Source of the DNA: Valencia hispanica
Taxonomy: Eukaryota; Chordata; Actinopteri; Cyprinodontiformes; Valenciidae
Direction of reading: 5' to 3'
DNA length: 64,000 bases
Assembly (NCBI GenBank): GCA_963556495.2
Contig: OY747707.1
Location: forward strand, 30,653,371 to 30,717,370
Under the pieces are notes generated by a model. It was not told the origin of the DNA. It made no database searches and saw only the letters and a program-made list of their open reading frames with translations. Both the position numbers and the translations under genes were made by a program. Numbering within the stretch: the stretch's first letter is position 1; every line of letters starts with the position of its first letter. Positions 12,563-22,880 of this stretch are shown here, piece by piece.

Positions 12563-13068
12563 TTAAAGGGGCTATATGCAATTTTCTGAAATTTTAACTC
12601 GCGACTGACACCTGTGGCCAAAAAACGGAACTGCTCTTCCTTTCTGCTCGCTCTCGCAGCGCGCGCTCCTACGCCGGTCGCTCTTAATCTTCGATCTTTT
12701 TCGGGCACTTGTCAGGAGTTTAACTTTTTTAGTCTTATGTGGAGTTACTATTGGTGTCAAAGTTGTCCTTGGTCTCTTCTGTGTATTCGCACAATCCATT
12801 GAACTGCTTGTGAGTGCTGACTAGCGGTGGTGGCAGAGTGATCTGAAACATTTAACATGAACGCGCTTGATGTCACATCCACAGACAGCGCAGGAAAATC
12901 TGACCCAACAGAAAATATAAAAAATTGGATACAGGCTTATAGGTGCACCCACTGTGAGCTGACAAGGTGTCAGTATGCTCATCAGGAGATGTTTCAGTCA
13001 TAAATGGTCAAATAAAAATGCTATTGTTACGTTGATTTTGGGGAGAAATTTGCATATAGCCCCTTTAA
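12563..13068. mobile_element. TTAA-flanked miniature inverted-repeat transposon
   Basis: Left end TTAAAGGGGCTATATGCAA at 12563. The exact reverse complement ends at 13068, giving a 19-bp perfect match that includes the TTAA target on both sides. The element is 506 bp. The interior is CpG-rich near 12600-12690 and carries GATGTCACATCC near 12870. There is no transposase, so it is non-autonomous. TTAA targets are used by piggyBac and Kolobok transposons; the terminal bases (AGGGGC) fit the Kolobok-like elements in this window better than the usual CCC start of piggyBac. Confidence 0.9.
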
Positions 13069-13074
13069 GGATTT

Positions 13075-13500
13075 GCAAAAAAAAACAAAAAAGCAATGAG
13101 CAAAGAGTACTTTCCATTGAAAAACAAACTAAGAGCTACAAAAAAGTTCAATGGCAGTAAAAGCTCCTTTGATGGCTCCAACTAGGAAAAAGATGGAGCT
13201 GAACACATACATAAAAGCACTGAGCAAGGGGTGCTTTCTATATAAAAAAAAAGAAAAAACATGAAGAGTCCATCAAAGACAATGCTGAACATAGAAACGC
13301 TGAGTAAGGAATACTTTTGATGAAGAGAAAATTAAGTAGGGTACATTTTATGGCAGTGAAAGGTCCATCAATGGCTCTTCCCAGGGAAAGAAAACAAACA
13401 GGAGCACCAGGCCAGGTGTACTTTCTATGAGAAAGAAAAACAAAAAGAGAACACAGAAGTATTGACAGAAAAGGCTCTGTTAAGGGTTTCATCTAGGAAA
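13075..13500. repeat. Degenerate tandem array, units of about 80-125 bp
   Basis: A module of the form GCACTGAGCAAGGAGTACTTTC followed by an A-rich stretch recurs at about 13093, 13218, 13298 and 13402. A second module (GGCAGTRAAAGSTCC...TGGCTC...AGGRAAAG) recurs at about 13151 and 13352, with a partial version near 13470. Spacing varies (125, 80, 104 bp), so this is an old, eroded minisatellite or duplicated transposon interior. It lies directly against the TTAA element. No coding frame is retained between units. Confidence 0.6.
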
Positions 13501-13522
13501 AATACACAGTTTTTCCTAGATG
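13490..13522. repeat. Perfect 13-bp stem hairpin
   Basis: CATCTAGGAAAAA, a 7-nt loop (TACACAG), then TTTTTCCTAGATG. The left arm is the end of the last unit of the tandem array, and the right arm is an inverted partial unit. It could be the inverted end of that repeat family. Confidence 0.85.
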
Positions 13523-14413
13523 ATATTATAAAAATGAAGCATCAATGTTTAGTACATGATTGTGTGGCAGCTTAGCTATAATTTTACAACCAAAGAGGGA
13601 TTTGAATAAACATATACTAACGGTATTGTAACCACCTGCAAAGCTAAAGTGTCACTGTAAGCCTCACACAAACACCCACATATTTTCCTGCATATAATTA
13701 TCAGGCAATCATCCTAATCAGAGCTATCAGGTGTAAAAAACACAACAACATAAAGTGCCACAATCAGCTTTCCACACAGAAGAAAGAAAAGGGAGCAATA
13801 GGTCCAATCAGAGAGCAGAGGGAGATGCTGACATTAAAAGGATCCCAAAAAATGATCAGCTTGACACTCACCTCATTAATATTCCACATTAGGAGTGGTT
13901 ATGATGAATAATTAATCTTCTGGAAAATGTGGTGATTTGTGTGCTCCTGCTAGGCAAAGGAACTCTGGTGAATCTGGTCATGAACGTTGAAGTGTGCTTT
14001 AAGTGTAAGAAACTGAGTTTGACTTTAGTTTGTTTAAAAAAATGTTTGCACATGATATAAATTACCATCTTTGATGCATGCTTTTTTTATAGTGGCAGCT
14101 TATCTGACAAAGCACTGTTTAATCTTTCAAGCAGATTCGAGAGGAGGTGTTAGAAGTTCAGCTGTAAGTCTTTCACTGTGTGGTGACTCAGCTCAAATTA
14201 CCTTTTTAAAAAAAGAAAGCCATAGACATCTAAGAGATTGAAGATATGTATCTGTCACTGCTACGCAACAGGAAGTGTAACAATTTCTGGCTCACATAGC
14301 CAATAATTTTATTAATATTTTAATAGTACTGTAATTATTAATGAAGTTTGAGTTTATTTTGTTAAACAATTTGGGGAACCACCTTTGTCAGAAGGAATCT
14401 TAAACAAAACACT
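13523..14413. other. No gene seen
   Basis: Unique-looking DNA. The part at 13870-13990 is rich in ATTA/TAAT homeodomain-type cores and could be regulatory, but this is not demonstrable from one genome. Confidence 0.45.
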
Positions 14414-15031
14414 CAGGGCCTGATTTATCAATATTCCAAATAAAGAATTTTAAAGAATACAAAACTGATTGCGTAGCAAAATTTTGCGCCAAGGGCGTGC
14501 TACTGATTTGCAGGCGATCTACTAAGATTGTGTGCGCAAATGATAACAGGCGCAAAGAGCAGTATTCAAATGCGGACTTGTGTTTGCTGCTGTGTGTGCC
14601 AGCCATTCTGCATGCACTGCACCACAGCCATAGAGAGGAGAAATAGGCGCAGTGGATTCATGATGTGTCTTTGGCAAAAAAAAAAAAAAAAAACTATGGG
14701 AAAAGTGGCATAACTGTCAGATTTATGGCCGTTAGTCTTAATTACCATTAGGTTACAATTTGTGTGAATTATGTTTTTCGTATGTCAGTAATAAACTTAT
14801 GTTGAATCGTAATGCCGCAAAGTTAAGACATGCCTTTTAGAGGTGGTAAAAATAGGTGCAAAAACAGCCAGCGCAAACAGTTTTATGTTTGATAAATCAC
14901 ACTGCCCATGGAACGCCTACTTATTCGGATGTTCTCCTCCCATTATTTTGCGCCCTCTGACAGGAATGCCCGCATTGCATATACATCGAGGGCAAATGCG
15001 CAAAATGAATTGCGCGCATCCTGCTGTGAGT

Positions 15032-15592
15032 TTAAAGCTACATTGTGTATTTTTTTGAGTTAATTCTTAGCAAAAAACCCTTTGTTCTTTCAAAAATATG
15101 TGCTTTTTTATGTGTAATTACTTCCACCTACTAATGAAAGTATTCTCGTAAGTGTAGAATCTGCTATTCAGAATACATACGCGTGAGTCGCACGAATGGC
15201 TGAATCAATGTTGAGCCTCCATCTTTGAAAGACATTCGCCAACGAGGGACATTCCTGGAAGTTCTAGCTCGGCCTTTCGCACTTTGGCTATACTCAGTTG
15301 CACCGTGACGAATGCCAGAGGGAGATTGTCTTCTCGCGACGCGGCACCAACATGTTTACTGGCTATAAACCTAAATGCAAAGTAGTTTTCTAAAGTAACG
15401 TCATCACTGGAAGGAACACTGGACAAAGTCGTAGTACTGGAAGCCATGTTAACCTTGGCATGAAACGGCCACCGTAGGAGTTAAAACGCACTCAGAATGG
15501 GGGGGTGGGAGGCTAGAACGTAATATTCAGTTGGTTGGTCATATAGAATTTCACCGCTAGATGGGAGAAGTTCTTACACAATGTAGCTTTAA
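15032..15592. mobile_element. TTAA-flanked miniature transposon nested in a hAT-like element
   Basis: TTAAAGCTACATTGTGTA at the left end and its exact reverse complement at the right end (18 bp including TTAA) delimit 561 bp. The interior is unusually CpG-rich and contains a minus-strand open frame (15447-15205). Both flanks belong to the same outer element, so insertion order is certain: this one came second. Confidence 0.92.
15205..15447 (-). other. 80-codon open frame inside the nested miniature element
   Basis: The frame starts with ATG in a good Kozak context (AACATGG) and begins MASSTTTLSSVPSSDDVTLE. It has no transposase motif and no recognised domain. The serine/threonine-rich start and CpG content suggest a captured or promoter-proximal exon fragment. 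A chance frame in a GC-rich stretch is the main alternative. Confidence 0.25.
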
Positions 15593-15654
15593 CAGGCGCA
15601 GTCCTGCTTGCACCATGTTTTAACAAGCGCAAACCTTTGATAAAACAGGCCCTC

Positions 15655-16700
15655 AGTCTCTTATGAAGGAAATAAATTTGACGCTGTGGGATGGCATAAT
15701 TTCCATGCATACACCAGAATAAGCACAAACAACTCCTCTCTAAAGTACGCGGATTTATTAATATAATAGATCAAACGTACAGCCAAAATAATCTGTCAAT
15801 AAATTATATACCGACACTACCAATATGCAGACTAAACTAAGCTAATCGCAGAAACTGGATAATATGCAAACTGGTAAAATCAACTAACAAACGAGTAACG
15901 TTAATAGAACCAGAATGGAACATAGATAAACATTAGGAAACAACATAACAATTACAGTTTTAGCATGTGATGATGTAGGGGAGAAAGAAGGAGGAGTAGT
16001 GTGTGTGTGTGTGTCTGCATGTGTAGGTGTGCGTGTGTGTCTGTGTGTGTGTTTGTACACGAGGGGCGGGCAGGGGTCCCCCCAGGTACTCTCAGAGGGG
16101 AGACTGATCTCTCCATCCATGTGCTCTAATTTAAAGGCTAAGGTTTAGCCTGGAGCTAACAATGGAGCATGTGGTCAACAGGCAGTCTCCAATGGGTGTA
16201 CAGTGAGTCCAAATAATGTCTGTGGGTGTGCAATAAGGGGACAAAGGGAGGAAAGAGAGAAGGAAAGAACAGAGAGAGAACAAGGAGCAGAGTCCTAGCA
16301 CAAGTGTCAATTTGCTTAGCTGTGCGAATTGATAGTCAAAGCTCTGCTCTGGATTCAACCGATTTAAAACACAGCAAAATTCACAGCAGCTTCGGTGAAA
16401 CAGTGGGTTGAACATTCAATACACATCAAATCAACTCTATGAAACAATATCTGAATCATTCTAACTTATCTCTGCCCAGACACATAATGGAGAGGTTCTG
16501 CCCTATTTTGAGGCTGTTTGCTGCACGGTCGGTCCCAAAACAGCAATCAAAAGTCTGGCCCAAAGAAATAGATACAAATAAAATAATAGATTGTGTCCAA
16601 ACGGGAAAGTTGGCATGCTCAGCTGGTTCTGACAAACCTGGCAGTTCCGTTTGCTGGAAAAGGAGCAAAACCTCGAGTCAACTTCAGTGATCAGCTTCTG
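15655..16700 (-). repeat. Possible solo LTR, antisense; TG microsatellite inside
   Basis: On the minus strand, AATAAATCC near 15750 resembles a polyadenylation signal. The block from there to about 16690 reads like one unit: AT-rich part, TG/GTGTG tract at 16001-16053, a GGGGTCCCCCC segment, then purine-rich sequence. It directly abuts the hAT-like element. Clean TG...CA ends and a target duplication were not found, so this is a suggestion only. Confidence 0.3.
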
Positions 16701-18331
16701 CTGTCCTTTTCAATAACTGCACTGATTGCAGTTTGCCTGTAAAAAGAACACTCCTAGATGCACAACCAGAAGTTTCAAAAGCTATTTCAGCTTCCACTTT
16801 TAAGGTTTTACATGTCTTCTTCCTTGTCCAGCAGGTTAGAAAAAGGATTCATGCATGACTGTCGTGTGCCTTTGAGGAAGATAGCACTGAACAGAAGACA
16901 ATGAGGAGCCGATCGTCAGTCAAATTTCTAAGCTTTCATGATCTCATCTTTGTGGAACCAAATACTGTGAATGCTGAGAAATTTGGTCTGTTCAGTCGGG
17001 TTTTGGTAAAAGCTAATCCTGACAGTCACTAAACCTGGAAACCATTCTTTTAAATGGGAAGTTTTTTTGTATAGATCATTAAAGATTGATACTGTAAAAG
17101 ATAGTTGAAACCAGACACTTGCTCTGACAGCATAAACATTTTTTTCAATGTTTTAAACAATTTGGAAAACCCTAGATGGTGTAATGGCTTTGTACGGTTG
17201 TGATAGGTCATTTCACAAAATTAGGGTTAAATGGGGGCAAATCTGTGTTTTTTAGGGCAATACCTCAAACAAACTGCTTCCTTATGTGACATCATGGGGA
17301 ATAAGGAAAACAATCTTGCCAAAAAAAACAAACAATAAAAATGTGAACTTCTACGAGTCTGGTTCGTCCTTGGATACAGTTTCAACATACCTGAAAGTGC
17401 CACTTGCATCTGTCATCTGTTCAAGCAGTTATATGCACAGCAAAATACTGATCAGCATTCAAATTGTTCAGGAAGGAAATAGAGTCTGTGTCCTGGAGAT
17501 GAACATCTTTTGGTAAAAAATGTGTGTAACAACCCCAAATCAAAGGCTTGAGAAGGTAGGAGAGAGTCATTATCCACAATGAAAACAGCTTTTTAGAAAC
17601 ATGGGCTCAAAGGCCACTCAGAGAAGTAGAACCCATTAGTCCAAAACCAACGTATAACACAAGATTACACCTTACAATTGCTCTCAGGAACAAAACATTA
17701 CCTTATAAGGACATGTTCTGTTGGTTTTTTTTTTATTAAATGAAAGTTGTTGGCAATAATTATGATATTTGGAGGAAAACTAAGAAGGCATTATGAGGTA
17801 AGAATGTTGTGTGGTAGTATTAAAATTCTATCCCACGATATTAGCCTGGAAGTCAAAGATTGGGGTTAACTGAACAATAACCCTAAGCATATGGTCAAAT
17901 TAGAAACCATTGAACCCTCAGTCGCATTTTGTGTGCAGAGCCTAAAAAGTGGGTGCAAGCAAGGCAGCCTGCAAACCTCACCCAGTTTCAACAGTTCTGT
18001 TGAGAGAAGGGGCCAGAATGCCAGAAAAGTATTGTGAGAAGCTTGTAGAAGGAAACCAAAAATGTTTGACTTACTGATGGGGAATTCTAGCTAATTCTGA
18101 GGAAATATATGTAAACTTCCTGTTGAAAAGAAAATATTCTTTCAAGAATTCTCTCTCTTTTTATTCTGGCATTTAGAAAATAGAAATCATTTTGGTAATC
18201 CTAACTGACCTAAAATCAGAAATATTTATAAATATTTCTGATTTTTGACATTATTTAGGACTATAGTCTTAAATTATGTCAAAAAGTGAAAAATGAAGAT
18301 TACATGTATTTTTATACACTGCATGTAAAGA
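16701..18331. other. No recognisable gene or repeat
   Basis: AT-rich sequence with no convincing coding frame or structured RNA. The region ends at the left terminus of the 4-kb TTAA element. Confidence 0.5.
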
Positions 18332-18587
18332 TTAAAGGAGTCATAACCTAGTATAATCTTGGATACCCACGATCTATTATAGTCTTTCAGGCCCTTCTAA
18401 AAAAAAAAGTTAAAAAAAATAAACACAGAGCTCTTCTGACCCTTATTTCTGAAGGCATTATTGTCTCGCGAGATCTGATGCGATAGTTTGGCTGTCGTGG
18501 ACGGGCATTGTATTAATGCAAATGAGGGGCGCATTGATTGGTGGCAGGAAGGAGGGGGGTTGACACCGCAGGTAACGCTTAACCATA

Positions 18588-18900
18588 GACTGTATATAAC
18601 TGGACGAAGCCTCGGTGACGTCACCCATTGGTTTCTGAAGAGCAGAAATGAAGCCAAATGGGCGGTTCCCACCACCGCCATCTTGGCTGCATCACGCGTT
18701 TCGTCACTCCCAGAAAATAAAAAAATGGACAAAGAGGTGGAGCTGAGAGTGGCGCTGTGAGGGCGGGGGCAGATGATTGACACTCTGAGCCGATGTAGCC
18801 CGGAGCTAGTCCTGGAGCTAACTGAAGCTAACGGAAGCTAACGGAAGCTAACGGAGGTTAGCGGGCTCCTTTAGCCTGAAAGCCGCAGGTAGAGCAACTC
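18588..18900 (+). promoter_or_regulatory. CpG-rich promoter-like module of the hydrolase gene, with 10-bp tandem
   Basis: CATAGACTGTATATAACTGG opens a block I remember as recurrent in teleost transposons. It contains a TATATAA box, a GTGACGTCACCC CRE-type site near 18617, and GGGCGG/GGGCGGGG boxes. At 18819-18861 a 10-bp unit (GAAGCTAACG) repeats about four times. Its place about 0.5 kb upstream of the first SGNH exon suggests a promoter and leader. No transcript evidence exists here. Confidence 0.4.
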
Positions 18901-19355
18901 TGCTACCCTCTTCCATCCAGGCTGTAAATACAATATTAAATCGGTTAACATTTAAATTGAAATAATTTATTCAAATGAAATGATCATTAACTTAATGCAA
19001 GTTTTCTATAATATTTTAACTTAGTTAATTATAGTGTATGAGATCTATTTAGTCTATGCATGAGATACATGATCAAGCTAATTGTTAGTAAGGATAGTTC
19101 ACATATTTATTTTAATATTTGTTTGTATTTACCCTAATTGTTAGTGATTGTACTACCATGTAGGATCTCCCAGTTAAAAAAACTGTTCCCACAGCTATTG
19201 TAGATTAGCAACAGCTAATATGAATAATTTTGATCCTAGTCAATTCTGCAATGTATGAATTTTACTAATCATTTATTGAGGTCTAGGAAGGGAGAAGTTG
19301 CAATTTTTTTAAGACACTTGTGTTTCTTTTTATAGATTTTGTTTACCAGGTCACA

Positions 19356-19808
19356 ATGGCTGCATGCCTGTCCTCCACAACAGCCAAACAAAGCAGAAAA
19401 TGTAAGTACCTGTCTCCATCACTTCATGTAGAATTTTAATAGTATTATACTTTCAACCGATAAGCCACACCTGTGCAACTGCTATTCATTATGCTAGTTT
19501 TTTTTCTCCATAGCCATTTGGATCATTGGAGACAGCTATGTCTGACATAGTTCTGAGAAAGCTGAAGAAACCATCGGAGGAAACCTCGGCCTTCCAGACG
19601 TCCGTATCTCCTGGTTTGGCTGGGGGGGCTGAGGTGGCAAAGAGGAAGAGCAGCTCTAGATGTCCTCATCATCAGCTGTGGCGGAGATGACATGGGGGCG
19701 GTCAGCAGTGTCTAGTTGGTGAACATGATGATGGAGGACCTGCACCAGCTTAACCTTCTCCACCCTCAGATGTCCATCATCTTCTCCTCCATCACCCAAA
19801 GGCGTTGA
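19356..19808 (+). pseudogene. SGNH/GDSL-type hydrolase gene of the transposon, broken
   Basis: A first exon (19356-19401, starting MAACLSSTTAKQSRK) ends at a GTAAGT donor. A second exon begins after CCATAG at 19514, and the frame is continuous across this junction. It starts IWIIGDSYV, where GDSY is the SGNH block I nucleophile motif. An in-frame TGA follows directly. Later pieces in shifted frames read GLPDVRISWFGWGG and DVLIISCGGDDMG (block III, normally GGND), then LVNMMMEDLHQL and IIFSSITQRR, then a stop. At least three stops and frameshifts are present, and the C-terminal DxxH block is not found. Such hydrolase frames occur as accessory genes in fish transposons; substrate and role are unknown. 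Confidence 0.75.
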
Positions 19809-20063
19809 TAGAGGGCAGGTGTAAACCCAGCAAAAATAGAAAAGGCCAGCAGGTTTGTCAACAGTGTTATGGGTTCTTTTATTCCTAGCTTAAATGCTGC
19901 CATCTTTATGCATCCTCACATTAGACATGACAGTCCTTTTGAACAATTGATGTTAAAGCAAAAAGTATAACTATAGCCCTGATTGTTACGTCTAATGTGT
20001 TGTTGATGTAGTTTTTGTATTTCAACAATCATATCTGTTGCCATAACACTGTTGACAACTCTG

Positions 20064-20084
20064 ACCCCCCCCCCCCCCCCCCCC
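20064..20084. repeat. C homopolymer of about 20
   Basis: An uninterrupted poly-C run. Its length is likely unreliable in assembly and variable in populations. The proline-run frame across it is an artefact. Confidence 0.9.
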
Positions 20085-20862
20085 ATTTTACTGTACATAA
20101 GTCTCTTTTGCTTTCTGGCCCCCTTGTTTTTTTATCTGTGTCCCTTTCTTTTATGGAATCTTGTGTAAAAAAAAAAAAAATTTTTTATTCTCTATAATGC
20201 CTGAAATTTTTTTAAACAGTATATAACAAGGGAAAAAATAAAACAGAGTAATTAATCAGCCAACTGCATTCCTTCAACATCTCAATATTAAAATAAACCT
20301 TGGTGTCTGCAATATTACAAAGCCAAATCATACTTATTATGCGGCTACAAAACTATGATTTTTTTTCCTGAAATGGAAACAATATCTGTGTGAAAGAAAA
20401 ACAGAAACTTCATTAATTTGTTGGTTATTTAATAAAAATAAAATAAACGGACAGCACCTAACGACATGAAAGAAGTGGCATTAAAGATGATGCACATATG
20501 TTAAGTACTTCTCCTTTTGATCTTCCTGTAGTTTTAGGTGATTGATATGATCTGTAAGGGAAAAAAACAATGTATGTTAAAAACTTAAAATATCAACATT
20601 GCCCATCTTAGTTGGAAACCAACTCACAACAAGACAAACGTGCTGTAAACAAATGAACACACAGACATAACACTTATGGGTGTATGTATAAAAGTAGAAC
20701 AATGAAGGTGAATCCCATATGACAGCATATCAGAAATGGTTAATGCCTTAACTGACAACTCTTATTAATTTTTAAAAAGTAAAAAATCTCTGACAACAAA
20801 ATCTGAAATATATCTGGAGTTAGTTGGGAAAAAAATTATTTTTTTTTAAACAAATGGGCCTC

Positions 20863-21184
20863 TAAGATAAGGCTGCTTGGTCGACAGGTTGAAATGATCA
20901 CATTTCTTATCTACTTTGCATGTTAAAAGCGTCAAAATAACGTGCTGGTACACACACATTATATATATATGTGTGTGTGTGTGTGTGTCTTGTCCGCGAA
21001 GCGATCAATACGTTATTTTGATGGTGAAATGAGCACAATTCAATAATTTTGTCAAATAAAATCATGAAGCCCTGTTTGCCCATAGCTTTTACTAAAACTA
21101 TGTGCAGTTTGAATAAATCAACATGTAAAGTAAATAAGAAATGTGATCATTTCAACCCATGTTCGACCAAGCAGCCTTATCTTA
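20863..21184. mobile_element. Palindromic miniature element nested in the Kolobok-like transposon
   Basis: TAAGATAAGGCTGCTTGGTC at 20863 and its reverse complement ending at 21184 start arms that stay alike for about 65 bp (through GAAATGATCACATTTCTTAT). A further inner pair follows (AAAATAACG / CGTTATTTT). The loop holds an ACACACATTATATATATATG palindrome and a TG run. No coding capacity. Confidence 0.8.
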
Positions 21185-21314
21185 AATGCACAACATCTTA
21201 ACCTGTTCCGTTTGTAGTTTCCCAGCGTAATTAACTAGATACTTTGCTTATTAAGGAGCTCAGCTGCAGGAGCTTCCTCTACAAAATATCGTTCAGAAAT
21301 ATTATTTTAATTAC

Positions 21315-21379
21315 CGAAAATAATATAGCAGAGACTTCTTGGACGGTCTGTTAGTGCAATCAGTACCACAGCAAGCCAT
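21315..21379 (-). pseudogene. THAP-like first exon, copy 1
   Basis: The minus strand reads MACCGTDCTNRPSKKSLLYY and stops at a splice-donor-like CG/GTAATT. The C-x4-C spacing followed by TNRxSK resembles the start of THAP zinc-finger domains (Cx2-4C, then a later CxxH). The rest of the domain is not visible downstream. A second copy at 24005-24064 keeps the start and donor with a 5-nt length difference, so at least one is frameshifted. Its place about 1 kb inside the right terminus fits the start of a Kolobok-type transposase gene. Confidence 0.5.
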
Positions 21380-21479
21380 CTTTGTCCAATAAGTGCCAGA
21401 TTTATATCTAAACACTAATAAAGTTTGCGGATAGAACTGATGTTCAAGTTCAGAGAAAGGAAATGGCCAAAGTCTTAAT

Positions 21480-22160
21480 GTGAGTCCCAGGCTGAGGGCC
21501 TTCCCCGGAGCAAGCGGGGGGGAGGAAAGCAGTCTAGCTGCTAGCCACCGTTAGCCACCAGCCTTAGCGCTGACGGCTCATCCGAGACCTGTCAATCAAA
21601 AGGACACGCCCCTAATTATTCATAATTTCAAGAATAAATTATGTCTAAATGGAAGAGTTAGAAAAAAATTCACCCCCCTCAGAGTTGTCATGACGATAAA
21701 CCTGACCTATTAAACCTCAAAGGGTTTTTTGAACCAGGCTGTAAACAGGTTTATTTCTGCTATGAAGTTGGCCTTTTTAACATGGGAGTCAATGGGAAAC
21801 TGCTCCTTTCTGGAGCCAGCCTCCAGCGGATGAGGGGTGAACTGCAATTTTTGTAACTTCCAGGTTGGCCTCAATTCTGAGCGGCGGAGTTTGGCCCTTG
21901 CGCTTAACCCATATCTACTACTCCCGCTAGCATACAATAGCCACATTAGCAGTTAGCTGCTGTTTGTTACACTCAGCAGAGCAATAAAAACACAGCCTTA
22001 CCGTTTCAATTGCAGGCAAGTCTCTGATTGTTGGAATGGCCCCTTTTTCCAAACGGAGCTTCGATGCCAACTACGCCTGATATTGTCCCAAATTCGTAAA
22101 GGAGGGAGAGAGGGAGGGCGGGCGGGCTTCCTGCAGCATAGGTAGGTCTGCGACGTCTAT
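21480..22160 (-). promoter_or_regulatory. CpG-rich upstream region of the THAP-like exon
   Basis: GC- and CpG-rich segments, with GTTAGCCACCAGCCTTAGCG near 21550 and a GGGAGGGCGGGCGGGC box near 22110, lie upstream of the minus-strand THAP-like exon. Part of it (about 21480-21850) recurs inverted at 23570-23880. It is probably the transposon's own promoter and leader. Confidence 0.35.
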
Positions 22161-22548
22161 ATATGGTATATCCTGCGCCGACTTGATGTCAAGTCGGCCA
22201 GAAATTAGAATAACGTATTTCAGTGCGCGTGCACGTGGGCTGGTTGACGAACCCAGGGGTAAATTAACGTTTCACTTTTAAATATTGGCTTCCCGGGGAG
22301 TGTATAATCGTTAGGCAATCATAACATACCTTTTTTCTCATGGAAAAGTGAAAATTACAGGTCATGACTCCTTTAAGTTTCAGCTGTAATCTTTATTTAA
22401 CAGTGGAAAAACACTAGTTTTTCTGTGTTTATCATAATTCCTTTCCTCCTATGGAAAATTGATAAATGAACAGTTTACTTTTTTTCCCCTCATTTGTTCC
22501 AGAGATCATTTTTGAAACAGGATAAGTTGAGATTGTCATATCAGCTAA

Positions 22549-22880
22549 TTAAAGGACCCAAACCCAGTAAATAAAGAAAAATGATTTAATTAAACAAAAG
22601 AATGAGGCACAAGTACTTACAAAATAGGGGAAACCATGAAGTGAAACAACGGGGAGCACAGGAACCGAAACAGGGAAGTTAGACAATGGACCAGCGAGTA
22701 TTGACAGAAAGAGAGCTGTTTAAATACTGAGGAGGGAGTGAGGAAATGACAGAAACCTTAGGACCAATTAGTGGGGAAGCAGTTGCAAGTGAGGGCAATA
22801 AGTGAAACTGGGTCAGGAGCAGAGTGGCAGGGAGACAACAGGAAGGAACACAGATAAGAAACAGAAAACAATCATAAACT
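22549..22880 (-). repeat. LTR-like fragment, antisense, second copy
   Basis: AAAGGACCCAAACCCAGTAA, then GGGAGCACAGGAACCGAAAC, GTTTAAATACTGAGGAGGGA and GGCAGGGAGACAACAGGAAG follow the same order as the fragment at 11850-12270 and have the same A-rich continuation. It is read as an antisense LTR R-U5/U3 piece. It lies just outside the Kolobok-like element. Confidence 0.55.

Larger units (their letters stand above)
14414..15654. mobile_element. hAT-like non-autonomous transposon carrying a nested insertion
   Basis: Left end AGGGCCTGATTTATCAA (about 14415) pairs with TTGATAAAACAGGCCCT ending about 15653, 16 of 17 matching. AGGG/GGCC termini are typical of hAT ends. No clear 8-bp target duplication is visible. 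The interior has repeated GGCGCA/GCGCAAA motifs. A TTAA miniature element occupies 15032-15592, leaving about 680 bp of host element. An A19 run lies near 14677-14695. Confidence 0.75.
18332..22376. mobile_element. Kolobok-like DNA transposon, about 4.0 kb, degraded
   Basis: TTAAAGGAGTCATAACC at the left end pairs with GGTCATGACTCCTTTAA at the right (16 of 17). TTAA lies at both outer edges, consistent with a TTAA target duplication. Inside are a broken SGNH-hydrolase gene on + (19356-19808) and a THAP-like first exon on - (21379-21315), arranged convergently, each with a CpG-rich upstream region. THAP-bearing transposases and TTAA targets are established Kolobok traits. No transposase catalytic core could be read, so the copy is non-autonomous. 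A palindromic miniature element is nested at 20863-21184. Confidence 0.7.

Noticed and set aside
13075..13500. Possible CRISPR-like array because of spaced repeats
   Set aside because: Units are degenerate, spacing is irregular, and the genome is vertebrate.
18397..18783. 128-codon minus-strand frame at the left side of the Kolobok-like element
   Set aside because: It runs opposite to the adjacent hydrolase exons across a CpG-rich promoter-like module and shows no domain.
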